Assembly: GCF_001293525.1 (NCBI RefSeq)
Contig: NZ_BBYR01000011.1
Coordinates: 52,956 to 116,955, forward strand
Source of the DNA: Pseudideonella sakaiensis
GTDB taxonomy: Bacteria > Pseudomonadota > Gammaproteobacteria > Burkholderiales > Burkholderiaceae_C
Direction of reading: 5' to 3'
Length of the DNA stretch: 64,000 nt
A model generated the notes under the pieces. The model searched no databases, was not told where the DNA came from, and worked only from the letters and a program-made list of their open reading frames with translations. Of this stretch, positions 40,081-49,634 are shown piece after piece; position 1 is the first letter of the stretch, and each line of letters opens with the position of its first letter. The translations under genes and the position numbers were made by a program.

Positions 40081-40225
40081 ACGCCGCCCGGCGCGGTGGC
40101 GCCCGGCGCGGGGTCGCCCCGGGCCTGCGGGGGCTTGTCGCCCGCCGGTTCGGCGGTAGGATGCGCGGGCGCGCGGCAGCCCGTCGGCCCTGCGACCGAC
40201 CCTCCCGATCCAGTCGAATGCACCG

Positions 40226-40762
40226 ATGACGCCCGATTCCGTGCGGACCCAGCTGTGGCGCGATGCGGCCGAAGCCTCGGTGTACGTCGTGCTCGACGGC
40301 GCCCAGAACCCCACGCTGCTCGACGTCTTCTTCGAGCACCCCGATCTCGGCCACGAGTGCCTGATGGGCGGCGTGCTCGAGCCGGACATGCAGGAGGTGG
40401 CGCCCTACGTGGTGGCGCTGCCGGAGGAGCATCCCTTCACCGAGTGGCTGCTGGCGCAGGGCTGGGCGCAGAACTGGGGTGTCTTCGCGATCAGCCCGGG
40501 GGACCTCGGCGACGTCTGGCGCCACCTGCGCCGGACCTTCCGGGTGCAGTCGCCGGAAGGGGAGGTGCTGTACTTCCGCTTCTACGACCCGCGCGTGCTG
40601 CGCGCTTTCCTGCCCACCTGCGACACCGGCCAGCTGAAGGAGTTCTTCGGCCCGGTGCGCCACTTCCTCTGCGAGGACGAGGCCGGGCAGGGCGCGCTGC
40701 TGTATTCGCTGGCCGAGGACGGGACGCTGGTCACGCAGGCCGTGGCGGGCAAGGGCGCCTGA
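40226..40762 (+). CDS. DUF4123 protein, T6SS effector-loading adaptor
   Basis: A 178-residue protein of the DUF4123 (Tap/TEC) family: YVVLDGAQNPTLLDVFFEHP, then ALPEEHPFTEWLLAQGW, NWGVFAISPGDLGDVWRHLRR and LYFRFYDPRVLRAFLPTC. Members bind a specific effector and the VgrG tip before firing, and the cognate effector gene normally comes next. Here the next gene is a TssB/TssC-like protein instead, so the client is not evident. It lies 145 bases after vgrG. Confidence 0.9.
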   Translation: MTPDSVRTQLWRDAAEASVYVVLDGAQNPTLLDVFFEHPDLGHECLMGGVLEPDMQEVAPYVVALPEEHPFTEWLLAQGWAQNWGVFAISPGDLGDVWRHLRRTFRVQSPEGEVLYFRFYDPRVLRAFLPTCDTGQLKEFFGPVRHFLCEDEAGQGALLYSLAEDGTLVTQAVAGKGA

Positions 40763-40821
40763 GGGCGCGCAACGTGGCCGGGCCCGGCGCGTCAGGCGCG
40801 GGCCCGCAAAGGGAGAGGGTG

Positions 40822-42393
40822 ATGGCGGGCGCAGGAATCGGCATGGACTTCGTGATCGGGCGTGCGCGACCCGGCGGCGAGCCGGCGGCCGCGCGCGGCC
40901 CGCTGCAGCGCTTCCGCGTGCTCGTGGTCGGTGACTTCTCCGGGCGCGGGTCGCGCCGCGAGGGCCTGGACACGCCGCCGACCTTCCAGCCGGTGCGGAT
41001 CGACCTCGACCAGGCCGAGGCCGTGTTCAGCCGGATCGCGCCGCGGGTCCGGCTGGCGCTGCCGCAGGCGCCGGGAACGCCGTTCGACGTCGCGCTGAAC
41101 CGCTTCGAGGACCTGGAGCCGGAGGCCCTGTTCGCCCGGCTGCCGTTGCTGGCGCGGCTGCGCGACCTGCGCACCCGGCTGTCGCATCCCGCCACGTTCG
41201 CGCAGGCCGCGGCCGAACTGCGGGCCGACGAGGCCGCACGCGCGGCGCCACCCGCGCCCGTGCCGGCCGCCGCACCGGCCTCCGTCCCCGCGTCCCCGGC
41301 CGCCGCGGCGGAGGACGACGCGGCGACGCTGGCCCGGCTGCTGGGCGGCACGCTGCCGCCGGCGGCCGCGCCGGCCCCGGCGGCGGGTGGCGTTGCGGGC
41401 ATCGTCGACCGCCTGGTGCGCCAGGCCGTGGCCCCCCATGTCGTGCCGGCCACCGCCCACCTGCAGCAACCGCTGATCGACTCGGTGGACCGCGCCCTCA
41501 GCGACATGCTGCGCAGCCTGCTGGCCGACCCGCACTGGCGCTCGGTGGAGGGCGCGTGGCGGTCGGTCGACCGCTTCCTGCACGGCGTCGAGATGGACGG
41601 CGGCGTGCAGCTGGAGCTGGTCGATGCCAGCGCCGCCGACCTGCTGGATGCGCTGGTGCAGGCCGGCGGCGACGCCGCGCAGACACCGCTGGCGAAGACC
41701 CTCGCGGAGCGCCGGGCCACCCAGGACCAGGCCACCGGGCATGCCGTCGTCGTCGCGTTGTACGAGTTCGGGCCGGGGGCCGCCGAGCTGGCCCTGCTGG
41801 CCAGCCTCGCGGCGATCGCGGCGGCGCAGGGGGCGGCCCTGCTCGCGTCCGCCGCCGCCGAGCTGGCGCTGATCGAGGGCGGCGACGCCTGGCAGGGCCG
41901 CGCGCCGGCGAGCGACCCGGCGGCGCTGGCGCGCTGGCAGGCACTGCGCGGCAGTGCGCTCGCGCCGCACATCGGCCTGGTCTGGCCGCGGCTGCTGGCG
42001 CGCCTGCCCTATGGCAGGCGCACCCAGCCCGTGGCGTCCTTCGCGTTCGAGGAGTGGCTGGCACCGCACGCGCACGAGCAGCTCGCCTGGCGCCCCGCCG
42101 CGCTCGACCTGGCGGCGCTGCTGGCGCGCGGTTTCCTCGAGGACGGCGCCGAACTCGATCCGGCGGCGCAGGTCGAGCTGGAGGACCTGCCGGCCTTCAT
42201 CGACCGCAGCGGCGACGACCCCCGCTTCCAGGCGGTGGCCGAGTGGTTCATCAGCGAGCCGCAGGCGCGGGCCGTGTCGGCGGCGGGCGTGATGCCGCTG
42301 CTCAGCCACCGCAGCCTGCCGCAGGCCCAGGTGGCCGGCTGGCGCAGCATCTCCGCCGGGCATTCCCGGCTGAAAGGCCCCTGGCCCGGCTGA
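40822..42393 (+). CDS. TssB-like/TssC-like composite T6SS protein (ImpD/TssC40-like)
   Basis: A 523-residue protein with two sheath-like parts. Residues 25-130 resemble TssB/VipA (PLQRFRVLVVGDFSGRG, DVALNRFEDLEPEALFARLPLLARLRDLR). After an Ala/Pro linker (130-195), residues 195-520 resemble TssC/VipB: WRSVEGAWRSVDRFL and WPRLLARLPYGRRTQPVASFAFEEW parallel WRGLHHLI and PRFLARLPYGSKTNPVEGFDFEED of the true TssC downstream. It lacks the C-terminal GMNISLRLVSKMP strand of TssC. GGGAGAGG precedes ATG 40822. Related second TssC proteins (ImpD, TssC40) occur in rhizobial/Agrobacterium loci. The role is unproven. Confidence 0.75.
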   Translation: MAGAGIGMDFVIGRARPGGEPAAARGPLQRFRVLVVGDFSGRGSRREGLDTPPTFQPVRIDLDQAEAVFSRIAPRVRLALPQAPGTPFDVALNRFEDLEPEALFARLPLLARLRDLRTRLSHPATFAQAAAELRADEAARAAPPAPVPAAAPASVPASPAAAAEDDAATLARLLGGTLPPAAAPAPAAGGVAGIVDRLVRQAVAPHVVPATAHLQQPLIDSVDRALSDMLRSLLADPHWRSVEGAWRSVDRFLHGVEMDGGVQLELVDASAADLLDALVQAGGDAAQTPLAKTLAERRATQDQATGHAVVVALYEFGPGAAELALLASLAAIAAAQGAALLASAAAELALIEGGDAWQGRAPASDPAALARWQALRGSALAPHIGLVWPRLLARLPYGRRTQPVASFAFEEWLAPHAHEQLAWRPAALDLAALLARGFLEDGAELDPAAQVELEDLPAFIDRSGDDPRFQAVAEWFISEPQARAVSAAGVMPLLSHRSLPQAQVAGWRSISAGHSRLKGPWPG

Positions 42394-42441
42394 AGCGCAA
42401 CGGGTCGCCGGGCCCGCGGCGGCGCGGCCCCGCGCATGGGA

Positions 42442-42470
42442 TTGGACGAGCCGGAGCCCGGTGTTAGAGT
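42442..42470 (+). promoter_or_regulatory. Candidate internal promoter before tssK
   Basis: TTGGAC (42442-42447) and TAGAGT (42465-42470) are 17 bases apart in the 167-base gap before tssK. Both match consensus only partly. It could give separate expression of the structural genes. Confidence 0.35.
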
Positions 42471-42560
42471 CGGCGGCCGCAGGGGCTGGACCGTCCGGGC
42501 GGCCGGGCTCGAAGGCCCGGTGAGGGCCCTGCAAGTCACCGTCCGGAGCACGAAGAGAGC

Positions 42561-43898
42561 ATGAGCCGAAACCGCGTCATCTGGTCCGAGGGGCTGTTCC
42601 TGCGGCCGCAGCACTTCCAGCAGATGGAGCGCTCGGTGGAGCGGCTGGTGCAGACCCGCACGGCCGGCGCACTGGCGCATCCCTGGGGCTTCAGCCGGCT
42701 CGTGATCGACGAGGAGGCGCTGAAGATCGGGCGCATCTCGATCCGCGAGGCCGCCGGCGTGCTGCCCGACGGCACCCCGTTCACGATCCCCGGCGAATCC
42801 CCGGCACCGCCGCCGTACGAGGTGCCCACCGACCTGAAGGACGCCCAGATCTACCTGGCGCTGCCGGCCTGGCGCGCCGGCATGCCGGAGTTCGCGATCG
42901 ACGACGGTCCGCAGGCGACGCTGGCCCGCTACGTCGGCAGCGACCAGCCGGTGGAAGACGCCGTGCTCGGCGCCCAGGAGCCGGCCGAGATGCTGCTCGG
43001 CCGCCTGAACCTGCGCTACGTCAGCGAGGACGATCCGCGCGAGGCCTTCTGCACCATGGGCCTGGTGCGGGTGGTCGAGCGGCGCAGCACCGGCGTGGTC
43101 GTGCTGGACGACAGCTACATCCCGCCGATGCTCGAGACCGCCGGCGACCGGCACCTGCGCGAGTACCTCGAGGAGGCGCGCAACCTGATCCGGCACCGCG
43201 CCGAGGCGCTGGCCGGGCGGCTGAACCAGGGCAACCAGAAGGGCGTCGGCGAGATCTCCGAGTTCCTGATGCTGCAGATCGCCAACCGCTTCGACCCGTG
43301 GCTGACCCACCTGACGCGGCGCGAGACGCTGCACCCGGAGGCGCTGTACACCGCGCTGCTGCAGGTCGCCGGCGAGCTGGCGACCTTCTCCGCCCGGCGC
43401 AAGCGCCGCGCCACCGACTACCCGGCCTACCGGCACGACGACCTGCGGGCCAGCTTCGAGCCGCTGATGGCCGACCTGCGCGACCTGCTGACCGAGGTCA
43501 TCAACCCGAACGCGATCAACATCCCGCTGCAGGAGCGCGCGAAGGGCCTGTACACCGGCCTGATCCCGGACCTGGAGCTGATCCGCAGCGCGTCCTTCAT
43601 CATGGTCGTGAACGCGCAGATCGCCAGCGAGGCGCTGCGCCAGCGGCTGCCCCGGGAGGTCAAGATCGGGCCGGCCGAGAAGATCCGCGACATGGTGATG
43701 TCGCACCTGCCGGGCATCACGGTGCAGCCGCTGCCGATGGCGCCGCCCAGCCTGCCCTTCTACGCGGGCTACACCTACTTCGAGCTCGACCGCCGCAGCG
43801 AATTCTGGAAGATGCTGGAGAACGGCAAGCTGCTCGCGCTGCACATCGCCGGCGAATTCCCGGGACTGCACATGGAACTCTGGGCCCTGCGCGCGTGA
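42561..43898 (+). CDS. tssK: TssK, T6SS baseplate adaptor
   Basis: A 445-residue TssK trimer subunit that links the TssEFG wedge to the TssLM membrane complex. It starts MSRNRVIWSEGLFLRPQHFQQ, the family signature; GLFLRPQHFQ is near residues 11-20. Later stretches include ANRFDPWLTHL, LHPEALYTALLQVAGELATF and the neck/head region near PREVKIGPAEKIRDMVMSHLPG. Length is standard. It is followed 38 bases later by tssL. Confidence 0.97.
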   Translation: MSRNRVIWSEGLFLRPQHFQQMERSVERLVQTRTAGALAHPWGFSRLVIDEEALKIGRISIREAAGVLPDGTPFTIPGESPAPPPYEVPTDLKDAQIYLALPAWRAGMPEFAIDDGPQATLARYVGSDQPVEDAVLGAQEPAEMLLGRLNLRYVSEDDPREAFCTMGLVRVVERRSTGVVVLDDSYIPPMLETAGDRHLREYLEEARNLIRHRAEALAGRLNQGNQKGVGEISEFLMLQIANRFDPWLTHLTRRETLHPEALYTALLQVAGELATFSARRKRRATDYPAYRHDDLRASFEPLMADLRDLLTEVINPNAINIPLQERAKGLYTGLIPDLELIRSASFIMVVNAQIASEALRQRLPREVKIGPAEKIRDMVMSHLPGITVQPLPMAPPSLPFYAGYTYFELDRRSEFWKMLENGKLLALHIAGEFPGLHMELWALRA

Positions 43899-43936
43899 GG
43901 CGCGCCGTCCCCTCCAACCGCCGAGGTTGACCGCCG

Positions 43937-45286
43937 ATGTCCGATCCCCTGTTTCCGGAACCGCTGGATCCCGATTCGACGATCATGATCCCGCGGCCCG
44001 GCGGTGGCCGCAGGCCGCCGCCGCCGCAGGGCTACGTGCCGCCGATGGAGCCGCCCACGCCGTCCGGCTACCCGCCGCCGACCGCGCCACCGGCGAGCTG
44101 GCCCTCGCAGGAGGCGCCGCCGCTGGTGGGCATGAACCCGCTGGTGGCCGCCGCGGCCGGGCTGCTGAGCACCGTGCCGACGATCCGCCGCACGATCTCG
44201 CACCAGAACCCGCTGGCGCTGCGCGAGTACCTGCTGCGCGCGATCGGCGACTTCGAGGCGAATGCGCGCCGCGCCAACGTCAGCCCCGAGCACATCCTGA
44301 TCGCGCGCTACTCGCTGTGCACCATGATCGACGAGACGGTCATGGTGATGCCCTGGGGCGCGAGCTCGTCGTGGTCGCGCGAGAGCCTGCTGGTCACGCT
44401 GCACAAGGAGGGCTTCGGCGGCGAGAAGTTCTTCCTGCTGCTGGAGAAGGCGCTCGAGGACCCGCGCCGCAACATCGACCTGATCGAGCTGATGTACACC
44501 TGCCTGGCGCTCGGCTTCGAGGGCCGCTACCGGGTGCTCGACGGCGGGCGCAACCAGCTCGATGCGCTGCGCGACCGGGTCTACAACGTGATCCGCCGCG
44601 AGCGCGGCGAGTTCGACCGCGACCTGTCGCCGCACTGGCGCGGCGTGCAGAAGCGTGCGAAGCCGCTGGTGCGGCGGCTGCCGGCCTGGATCGTGGTGGC
44701 GGCGGTCTGCCTGCTGGCCTTTGTCTTCTACGTGGTCTACCTCGCGCTGCTCGCGCGCGGCTCCGACCCGGTGTTCTCGACCGTCGCCGCGATCCGCGCC
44801 GACCCGGGCAACCTGCAGCGGGCCCAGGCCGCGCTGGCACCGCCCGAGCCGACCACGCCGCGCCTGCGGCCGCTGCTGGCGGCGGAGATCCAGCAGGGCC
44901 TGATCGACGTGGTCGAGGACGCGACGGGCAGCCGGCTGGTGATCCGCGGCGACAGCCTGTTCGCCAGCGGCAGTGCCGAGGTCCAGCCGGCGCTGCTGCC
45001 GCTGATCGACCGCATCGGCCAGGAGCTGGCCCGCGTGCCCGGGGCGATCACCGTCACCGGCCACACCGACAACGTGCCGACGCGCACGCTGCGCTTTCCG
45101 TCGAACTACGAGCTCTCGGTCGAGCGCGCGCGCGGCGTGTCCGCGCGGCTGCTGCTCTACATCCGGGACCCCGCCCGCGTGCGCACCGAGGGGGTCGCCG
45201 ATTCGCGGCCGCTGGTGCCGAACACCTCGGCCGAGGCCCGTGCACGCAACCGGCGTGTCGAGATCGTGCTGCGCAACCCCGCCTGA
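43937..45286 (+). CDS. tssL: TssL (DotU) with C-terminal OmpA peptidoglycan-binding domain
   Basis: A 449-residue inner-membrane protein. A Pro-rich cytoplasmic N-terminus (1-60) precedes the DotU hook domain (about 70-235: NPLALREYLLRAIGDFE, LCTMIDETVMVMPWG, EGFGGEKFF). One membrane helix at 248-273 (WIVVAAVCLLAFVFYVVYLAL) leads to a periplasmic OmpA domain (about 330-449) with GHTDNVPT and NYELSVERARGV. With TssM it forms the membrane complex. This long form can anchor to murein itself, which may matter as no TssJ gene is seen. Confidence 0.96.
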   Translation: MSDPLFPEPLDPDSTIMIPRPGGGRRPPPPQGYVPPMEPPTPSGYPPPTAPPASWPSQEAPPLVGMNPLVAAAAGLLSTVPTIRRTISHQNPLALREYLLRAIGDFEANARRANVSPEHILIARYSLCTMIDETVMVMPWGASSSWSRESLLVTLHKEGFGGEKFFLLLEKALEDPRRNIDLIELMYTCLALGFEGRYRVLDGGRNQLDALRDRVYNVIRRERGEFDRDLSPHWRGVQKRAKPLVRRLPAWIVVAAVCLLAFVFYVVYLALLARGSDPVFSTVAAIRADPGNLQRAQAALAPPEPTTPRLRPLLAAEIQQGLIDVVEDATGSRLVIRGDSLFASGSAEVQPALLPLIDRIGQELARVPGAITVTGHTDNVPTRTLRFPSNYELSVERARGVSARLLLYIRDPARVRTEGVADSRPLVPNTSAEARARNRRVEIVLRNPA

Positions 45287-45301
45287 GCCAGGACGCCACC
45301 G

Positions 45302-48300
45302 ATGTGGGCTAAGCTGAAGAGGTTCTTCACCAACCGCTGGGTCCTGTCCGTCCTCGGGCTGCTGATCCTGTCGTTGCTGATCTGGTTCGCCGGCGACGCG
45401 ATCGCCGTCTACGACCGCCGGCCGCTGGGCTCGCCCTGGGTGCGCGGCCTGCTGGTGCTGCTGATCTGGCTGGGCTGGGCCGCCTGGGAGGGCTTCAAGG
45501 CCTGGCGCGCGTGGCGGGCGAACAAGCGCATGCTGGCCGCCATCAGCGGCGAGGGCGGCGCCGGCGACAGCGCGGCCATGTCGCAGCGCGAGGTCGCCGA
45601 GCTGAAGCAGCGCTTCGACCAGGCGATGACGACGCTGCGCAAGGCGCGCTTCGACGACAAGTCCGGCGGCGGCGGCCGCAACTACCTGTACCAGCTGCCC
45701 TGGTACATGTTCATCGGCGCGCCGGGCTCCGGCAAGACGACCGCGCTGATCAATTCCGGCCTGCGCTTCCCGCTCGCCGAGACGATGGGCAAGGAGGCCG
45801 TCAAGGGCATCGGCGGCACCCGCAACTGCGACTGGTGGTTCACCGACGAGGCGGTGCTGCTGGACACCGCGGGCCGCTACACCACGCAGTCGAGCAACCG
45901 CGACGTCGACGCCGCGTCGTGGAAGGGCTTCCTCGGCCTGCTGAAGAAGTTCCGGCCGCAGCTGCCGCTGAACGGCGCGCTGATCACGCTCAGCGTGTCG
46001 GACCTGTTCACCGGCTCGCCCGACGAGCGCGCGGACTATGCGCGCTCGGTGCGCACCCGCGTGCAGGAGCTCTACGGCACCCTGGGCGTGCGCTTCCCGC
46101 TGTACCTGGTCGTCACGAAGTGCGACCTGCTGGCCGGCTTCACCGAGTACTACAACGACCTCGGCCGCGAGGCCCGTGCCCAGGCCTGGGGCATGACCTT
46201 CGAGTACACGCCACAGTCCGCCGGCACGGCGGCGGTCGCGAACTTCGAGCGCGAGTTCGACCTGCTGGTCGAGCGCCTCAACCAGCGCCTCGTGACACGG
46301 ATGGAGGAGGAACGCGATCCGCTGAAGCGGGCGACGCTGTTCACCTTCCCGCAGCAGTTCGCCGGCCTGAAGGGCCTGGTCAAGGGCTTCCTCGACGAGG
46401 TCTTCCAGTCCTCGGCCTTCGCCGAGGAGGCGATGCTGCGCGGCGTCTATTTCACCAGCGGCACGCAGGAGGGCACGCCCTTCGACCGCGTGCTGGGCAA
46501 CATCTCGCGCAACTACGGGCTCGAGCGCCAGGTCGTGCCGCCGTCGGCCGGCTCCGGCCGCAGCTATTTCCTGACGCGCCTGATGCGCGAGGTGGTGTTC
46601 GCCGAATCCGACCTCGGCGGCCGCAGTGCCGCGATCGAGCGCCGGCGCGCGCGCATGGCGATCGCCGGCTACGCGGCGCTCGGCGTGCTGGCGGTGCTGC
46701 TGGTGGCGGGCTGGACGGTGAGCTTCGTGCGTAACAAGGCGCTGCTCGGCGAGGTCGACACCGCTGCGGCGGCCATCGACAAGCAGGTCAAGGCCCTGCC
46801 GCCGGCGATGCAGGGCGACGTGCGCGTGCCGCTGCCGGCACTGAATGCGCTGCGCGACATGCCCACCGGCTGGGCAGGGCGCGACGAGAGCGTGCCCTTC
46901 TCGCTCGGCCTCGGCCTCTACCAGGGCGACAAGCTGGGCGTGGCCTCGCAGCAGGCCTACCTGGGCCTGCTGCGCGACGCCTTCCTGCCGCGCGTCGCCC
47001 AGCGCCTCGAGCAGATGCTGCGCAGCGCCGACTCGCCCGAGCTGCGCTACGAGATCCTCAAGGTCTACGTGATGCTGTACGACCCGAAGCATCTCAAGGC
47101 CGACGACGTCGTCAACCTCGTGCACGCGGACTGGGAGCGCAACTTCCCGCGCGAGATCAACGAGGCCGACCGCGCCGCGCTGCGCGGCCACCTGCAGACC
47201 GCGCTGGCGCAGACCCCGCTCGAGATGGTGCTGCCGGTCGACAAGACCCTGGTGGAGCAGGTGCGCCGCGAGCTGGCCTCCGCGTCGCTGGCGCAGCGCG
47301 CCTATGCGCGGCTGAAGCTGCTCGGCCCGACCGGCGGCGTGCCGGACTTCTCGGTCATCCAGGCCACCGGGCCGTCGGGCCCGCTGGTGCTGCAGCGCCG
47401 CAGCGGCACGCCGCTGACGAAGAACGTGCCGGCGATGTTCACCGTCGCCGGCTACGACAAGACCTACCGCGCGCAGTCGCTGCCGGTCGTCAACGAGCTG
47501 GCCAACGAGGAGGCCTGGGTGCTCGGGCCCGGGCTCGCGAACCAGGCCCCGAACCGCGCCATCACGGCGCAGGCCGACGTGCAGCGGCTCTACCTCGCCG
47601 AGTACATCAAGACCTGGGACGAGCTGCTGAAGGACCTGCAGCTGGTGCCCAAGTCCGACCTGCAGTCGAGCATCCAGGCGATCACGGTGCTGTCGGCGCC
47701 GGACTCGCCGCTGAAGATGCTGCTGGGCGCGGTGGCGCGCGAGACCACGCTGGCCGGCGCCGAGACCCGCTCGGCCGAGGCGGCCGGGGCGAAGGCCCTC
47801 GACCGCGCCGCGAACGCGATCAGCAACCGCATCGACCGCCTGCTCGGGGACCCGACGAAGGCCGCGCCGACGGCCGCCGACCGGCCCGAGGCCCAGGTCG
47901 ACCGCTACTTCGAACCGCTGCGCCGCTCGGTGCAGGCCCCGCCGAACGGCAGCGCGCCGATCGACAGCATGCTGGCGGTGCTGCAGGAGTACCAGGCGCA
48001 CCTGCGCGCCACCGACGACGCGACCAAGCGCAACCTGCCGCCGCCGCCCGACGGCATGATCCTCGCGAAGATCAAGGGCGAGGCCGACCGCATGGGCGCG
48101 CCGCTGAACGTGCTGGTGGGCGGGCTGGTCAGCGCCACCAGCGGGCAGGCGGCGTCGGGCGCGCAGGCCGGCGTGCAGCGCATGGTGGCGACCGAGGTCG
48201 GTGCCTTCTGCAAGCAGGCGATCGAGGGGCGCTATCCCTTCGCCCGCGGCCAGGCGCGCGAGGTGCCGCCGGCCGACTTCGCGCGGCTGTTCGGGCCGAA

Positions 48301-48868
48301 CGGCACCTTCGACGGCTTCCTGAAGAACCGCATGGCCGGCCAGTACGACGCCTCCGGCCCGGTCTGGCGGCCGGTCAAGCTGGCCGACAACGTCGACAGC
48401 TTCCCGCAGGAGACGCTGTCGCAGTTCCAGCGCGCCTCCGTGATCCGCGATGCCTTCTTCCCGAGCGGCGGCCCGACGCCGCAGGTGCAGGCCGACCTGG
48501 TGCTGATGCGCGTCGACGACGGCATCAGCGAGGTGCAGGTCTCGGTCGATGGCCAGGCCACGCGGATGGTGCCGGGCGGCGGCTCCGCGATCCGGCTGAA
48601 CTGGCCCAGCCCGAACCCGGTGCCCAGCGTGAAGATGGCCGCGATGGTCGGCGGCAAGCTCGAGTCGCCGGCCGGCCTGAGCTTCGAAGGCGCCTGGGCG
48701 CTGTTCCGGCTGGCCGATGCCGGCCGCCAGGAGGGCGGTGGCTCGCCGGAGCGCATGACCCTGTCCTTCGCCTTCGGCGACAAGCGCGCAGTCTTCGAGC
48801 TGCGCTCGAGCAGCGTGCGCAACCCGCTGCGCCTGCCCGAGCTCGCGGCACTGCGCTGCCCGGCCTGA
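45302..48868 (+). CDS. tssM: TssM (IcmF), T6SS membrane complex protein
   Basis: A 1188-residue inner-membrane protein. Two N-terminal membrane helices (about 13-31 and 49-68) precede a cytoplasmic NTPase-like domain with an intact Walker A, GAPGSGKTT, near residues 139-147 and LLDTAGRYTTQ. A third helix lies near 452-475. The periplasmic part follows with the IcmF-related and C-terminal beta domains. It starts 16 bases after tssL and forms the envelope channel with it. The usual outer-membrane partner TssJ is not found. Confidence 0.96.
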   Translation: MWAKLKRFFTNRWVLSVLGLLILSLLIWFAGDAIAVYDRRPLGSPWVRGLLVLLIWLGWAAWEGFKAWRAWRANKRMLAAISGEGGAGDSAAMSQREVAELKQRFDQAMTTLRKARFDDKSGGGGRNYLYQLPWYMFIGAPGSGKTTALINSGLRFPLAETMGKEAVKGIGGTRNCDWWFTDEAVLLDTAGRYTTQSSNRDVDAASWKGFLGLLKKFRPQLPLNGALITLSVSDLFTGSPDERADYARSVRTRVQELYGTLGVRFPLYLVVTKCDLLAGFTEYYNDLGREARAQAWGMTFEYTPQSAGTAAVANFEREFDLLVERLNQRLVTRMEEERDPLKRATLFTFPQQFAGLKGLVKGFLDEVFQSSAFAEEAMLRGVYFTSGTQEGTPFDRVLGNISRNYGLERQVVPPSAGSGRSYFLTRLMREVVFAESDLGGRSAAIERRRARMAIAGYAALGVLAVLLVAGWTVSFVRNKALLGEVDTAAAAIDKQVKALPPAMQGDVRVPLPALNALRDMPTGWAGRDESVPFSLGLGLYQGDKLGVASQQAYLGLLRDAFLPRVAQRLEQMLRSADSPELRYEILKVYVMLYDPKHLKADDVVNLVHADWERNFPREINEADRAALRGHLQTALAQTPLEMVLPVDKTLVEQVRRELASASLAQRAYARLKLLGPTGGVPDFSVIQATGPSGPLVLQRRSGTPLTKNVPAMFTVAGYDKTYRAQSLPVVNELANEEAWVLGPGLANQAPNRAITAQADVQRLYLAEYIKTWDELLKDLQLVPKSDLQSSIQAITVLSAPDSPLKMLLGAVARETTLAGAETRSAEAAGAKALDRAANAISNRIDRLLGDPTKAAPTAADRPEAQVDRYFEPLRRSVQAPPNGSAPIDSMLAVLQEYQAHLRATDDATKRNLPPPPDGMILAKIKGEADRMGAPLNVLVGGLVSATSGQAASGAQAGVQRMVATEVGAFCKQAIEGRYPFARGQAREVPPADFARLFGPNGTFDGFLKNRMAGQYDASGPVWRPVKLADNVDSFPQETLSQFQRASVIRDAFFPSGGPTPQVQADLVLMRVDDGISEVQVSVDGQATRMVPGGGSAIRLNWPSPNPVPSVKMAAMVGGKLESPAGLSFEGAWALFRLADAGRQEGGGSPERMTLSFAFGDKRAVFELRSSSVRNPLRLPELAALRCPA

Positions 48869-48877
48869 GGAGACCCC

Positions 48878-49567
48878 GTGGCGCTCGGGTTGTATGGAAA
48901 GCTGCCGTGCCAGGGGGACTTCGTCAGCCGGCGCCTGCCCTGGGAGTTCACCCAGGCCTGGGACGACTGGCTGCAGGCGGGCCTCGCGCAGGCGCGCACT
49001 GCGATCGGCGCCGACTGGCACCAGACCTACCTGACCGCGCCGCTGTGGCGCTTCCAGCTCGCGCCCGGGGTGCTCGGGGCCGGCGGCTGGGCCGGCCTGT
49101 GGTTCGCGAGCGTCGACCGGGTCGGGCGCCAGTTCCCGCTCACGCTGGTCGAGCCGCTGCCCGAGGGCTGGCGCGACCGCTACGTCGTGCTGGAGCAGGA
49201 CGAGGCTTACTTCCCGGTCGAGGATGTCGCGCTGCGCGGTCTGGATCCGCGCATCGCCTTCGACGCCTTCGACCGTTCGATCGAGTCGCGCAGCCTGCTC
49301 GCGAGCGTGCCGTCGGCCGCGCTGGCCTCGGTGTCGTCCGGTCTCGAGGCGGTCTCGATCGACATCGACCAGATCGGTGCGCGGCTGCTGCGCCTGGCGG
49401 CCGACGTGGATGCCGGCGCGGCGCTGCGCACCGCCCAGACCGCCGGCCGGGCGGAGAGCTGTTTCTTCACCTGGGGCAACGAGCACCACGGCCCGATGCT
49501 GCTGCGCTGCAGCGGCCTGCCGTCGGCCGCCGAGTTCCGCGGCTTCCTCGACGGCCGCTGGCCCTGA
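48878..49567 (+). CDS. tagF: TagF (ImpM), T6SS accessory/regulatory protein
   Basis: A 229-residue TagF/ImpM-family protein. The signature GLYGKLPCQGDFVSRRLPWEF is at residues 4-24, and SLWRFQL-like LWRFQLAPG and SVDRVGRQFPLTL follow. In Pseudomonas, TagF represses T6SS assembly post-translationally, alongside or apart from the Thr-phosphorylation pathway. The GTG start at 48878 has GAGGAG upstream and lies 9 bases after tssM. Together with tagH and pppA it forms the regulatory set of this locus. Confidence 0.94.
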   Translation: MALGLYGKLPCQGDFVSRRLPWEFTQAWDDWLQAGLAQARTAIGADWHQTYLTAPLWRFQLAPGVLGAGGWAGLWFASVDRVGRQFPLTLVEPLPEGWRDRYVVLEQDEAYFPVEDVALRGLDPRIAFDAFDRSIESRSLLASVPSAALASVSSGLEAVSIDIDQIGARLLRLAADVDAGAALRTAQTAGRAESCFFTWGNEHHGPMLLRCSGLPSAAEFRGFLDGRWP

Positions 49568-49634
49568 ACCGCGGCGCGGCACGGCCGCCGTGCCGCGCCC
49601 TTCCCCTTTCGATCCCGATCCCGAGCCCACGCCC

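Noticed and set aside
42530..42560. CCGGAGCACGAAGAGAG before tssK as a fourth copy of the 60-bp repeat
   Set aside because: Only about 12 bases agree with the unit, there is no matching PPGRP-coding part, and the purine-rich piece is explained as a ribosome binding site.
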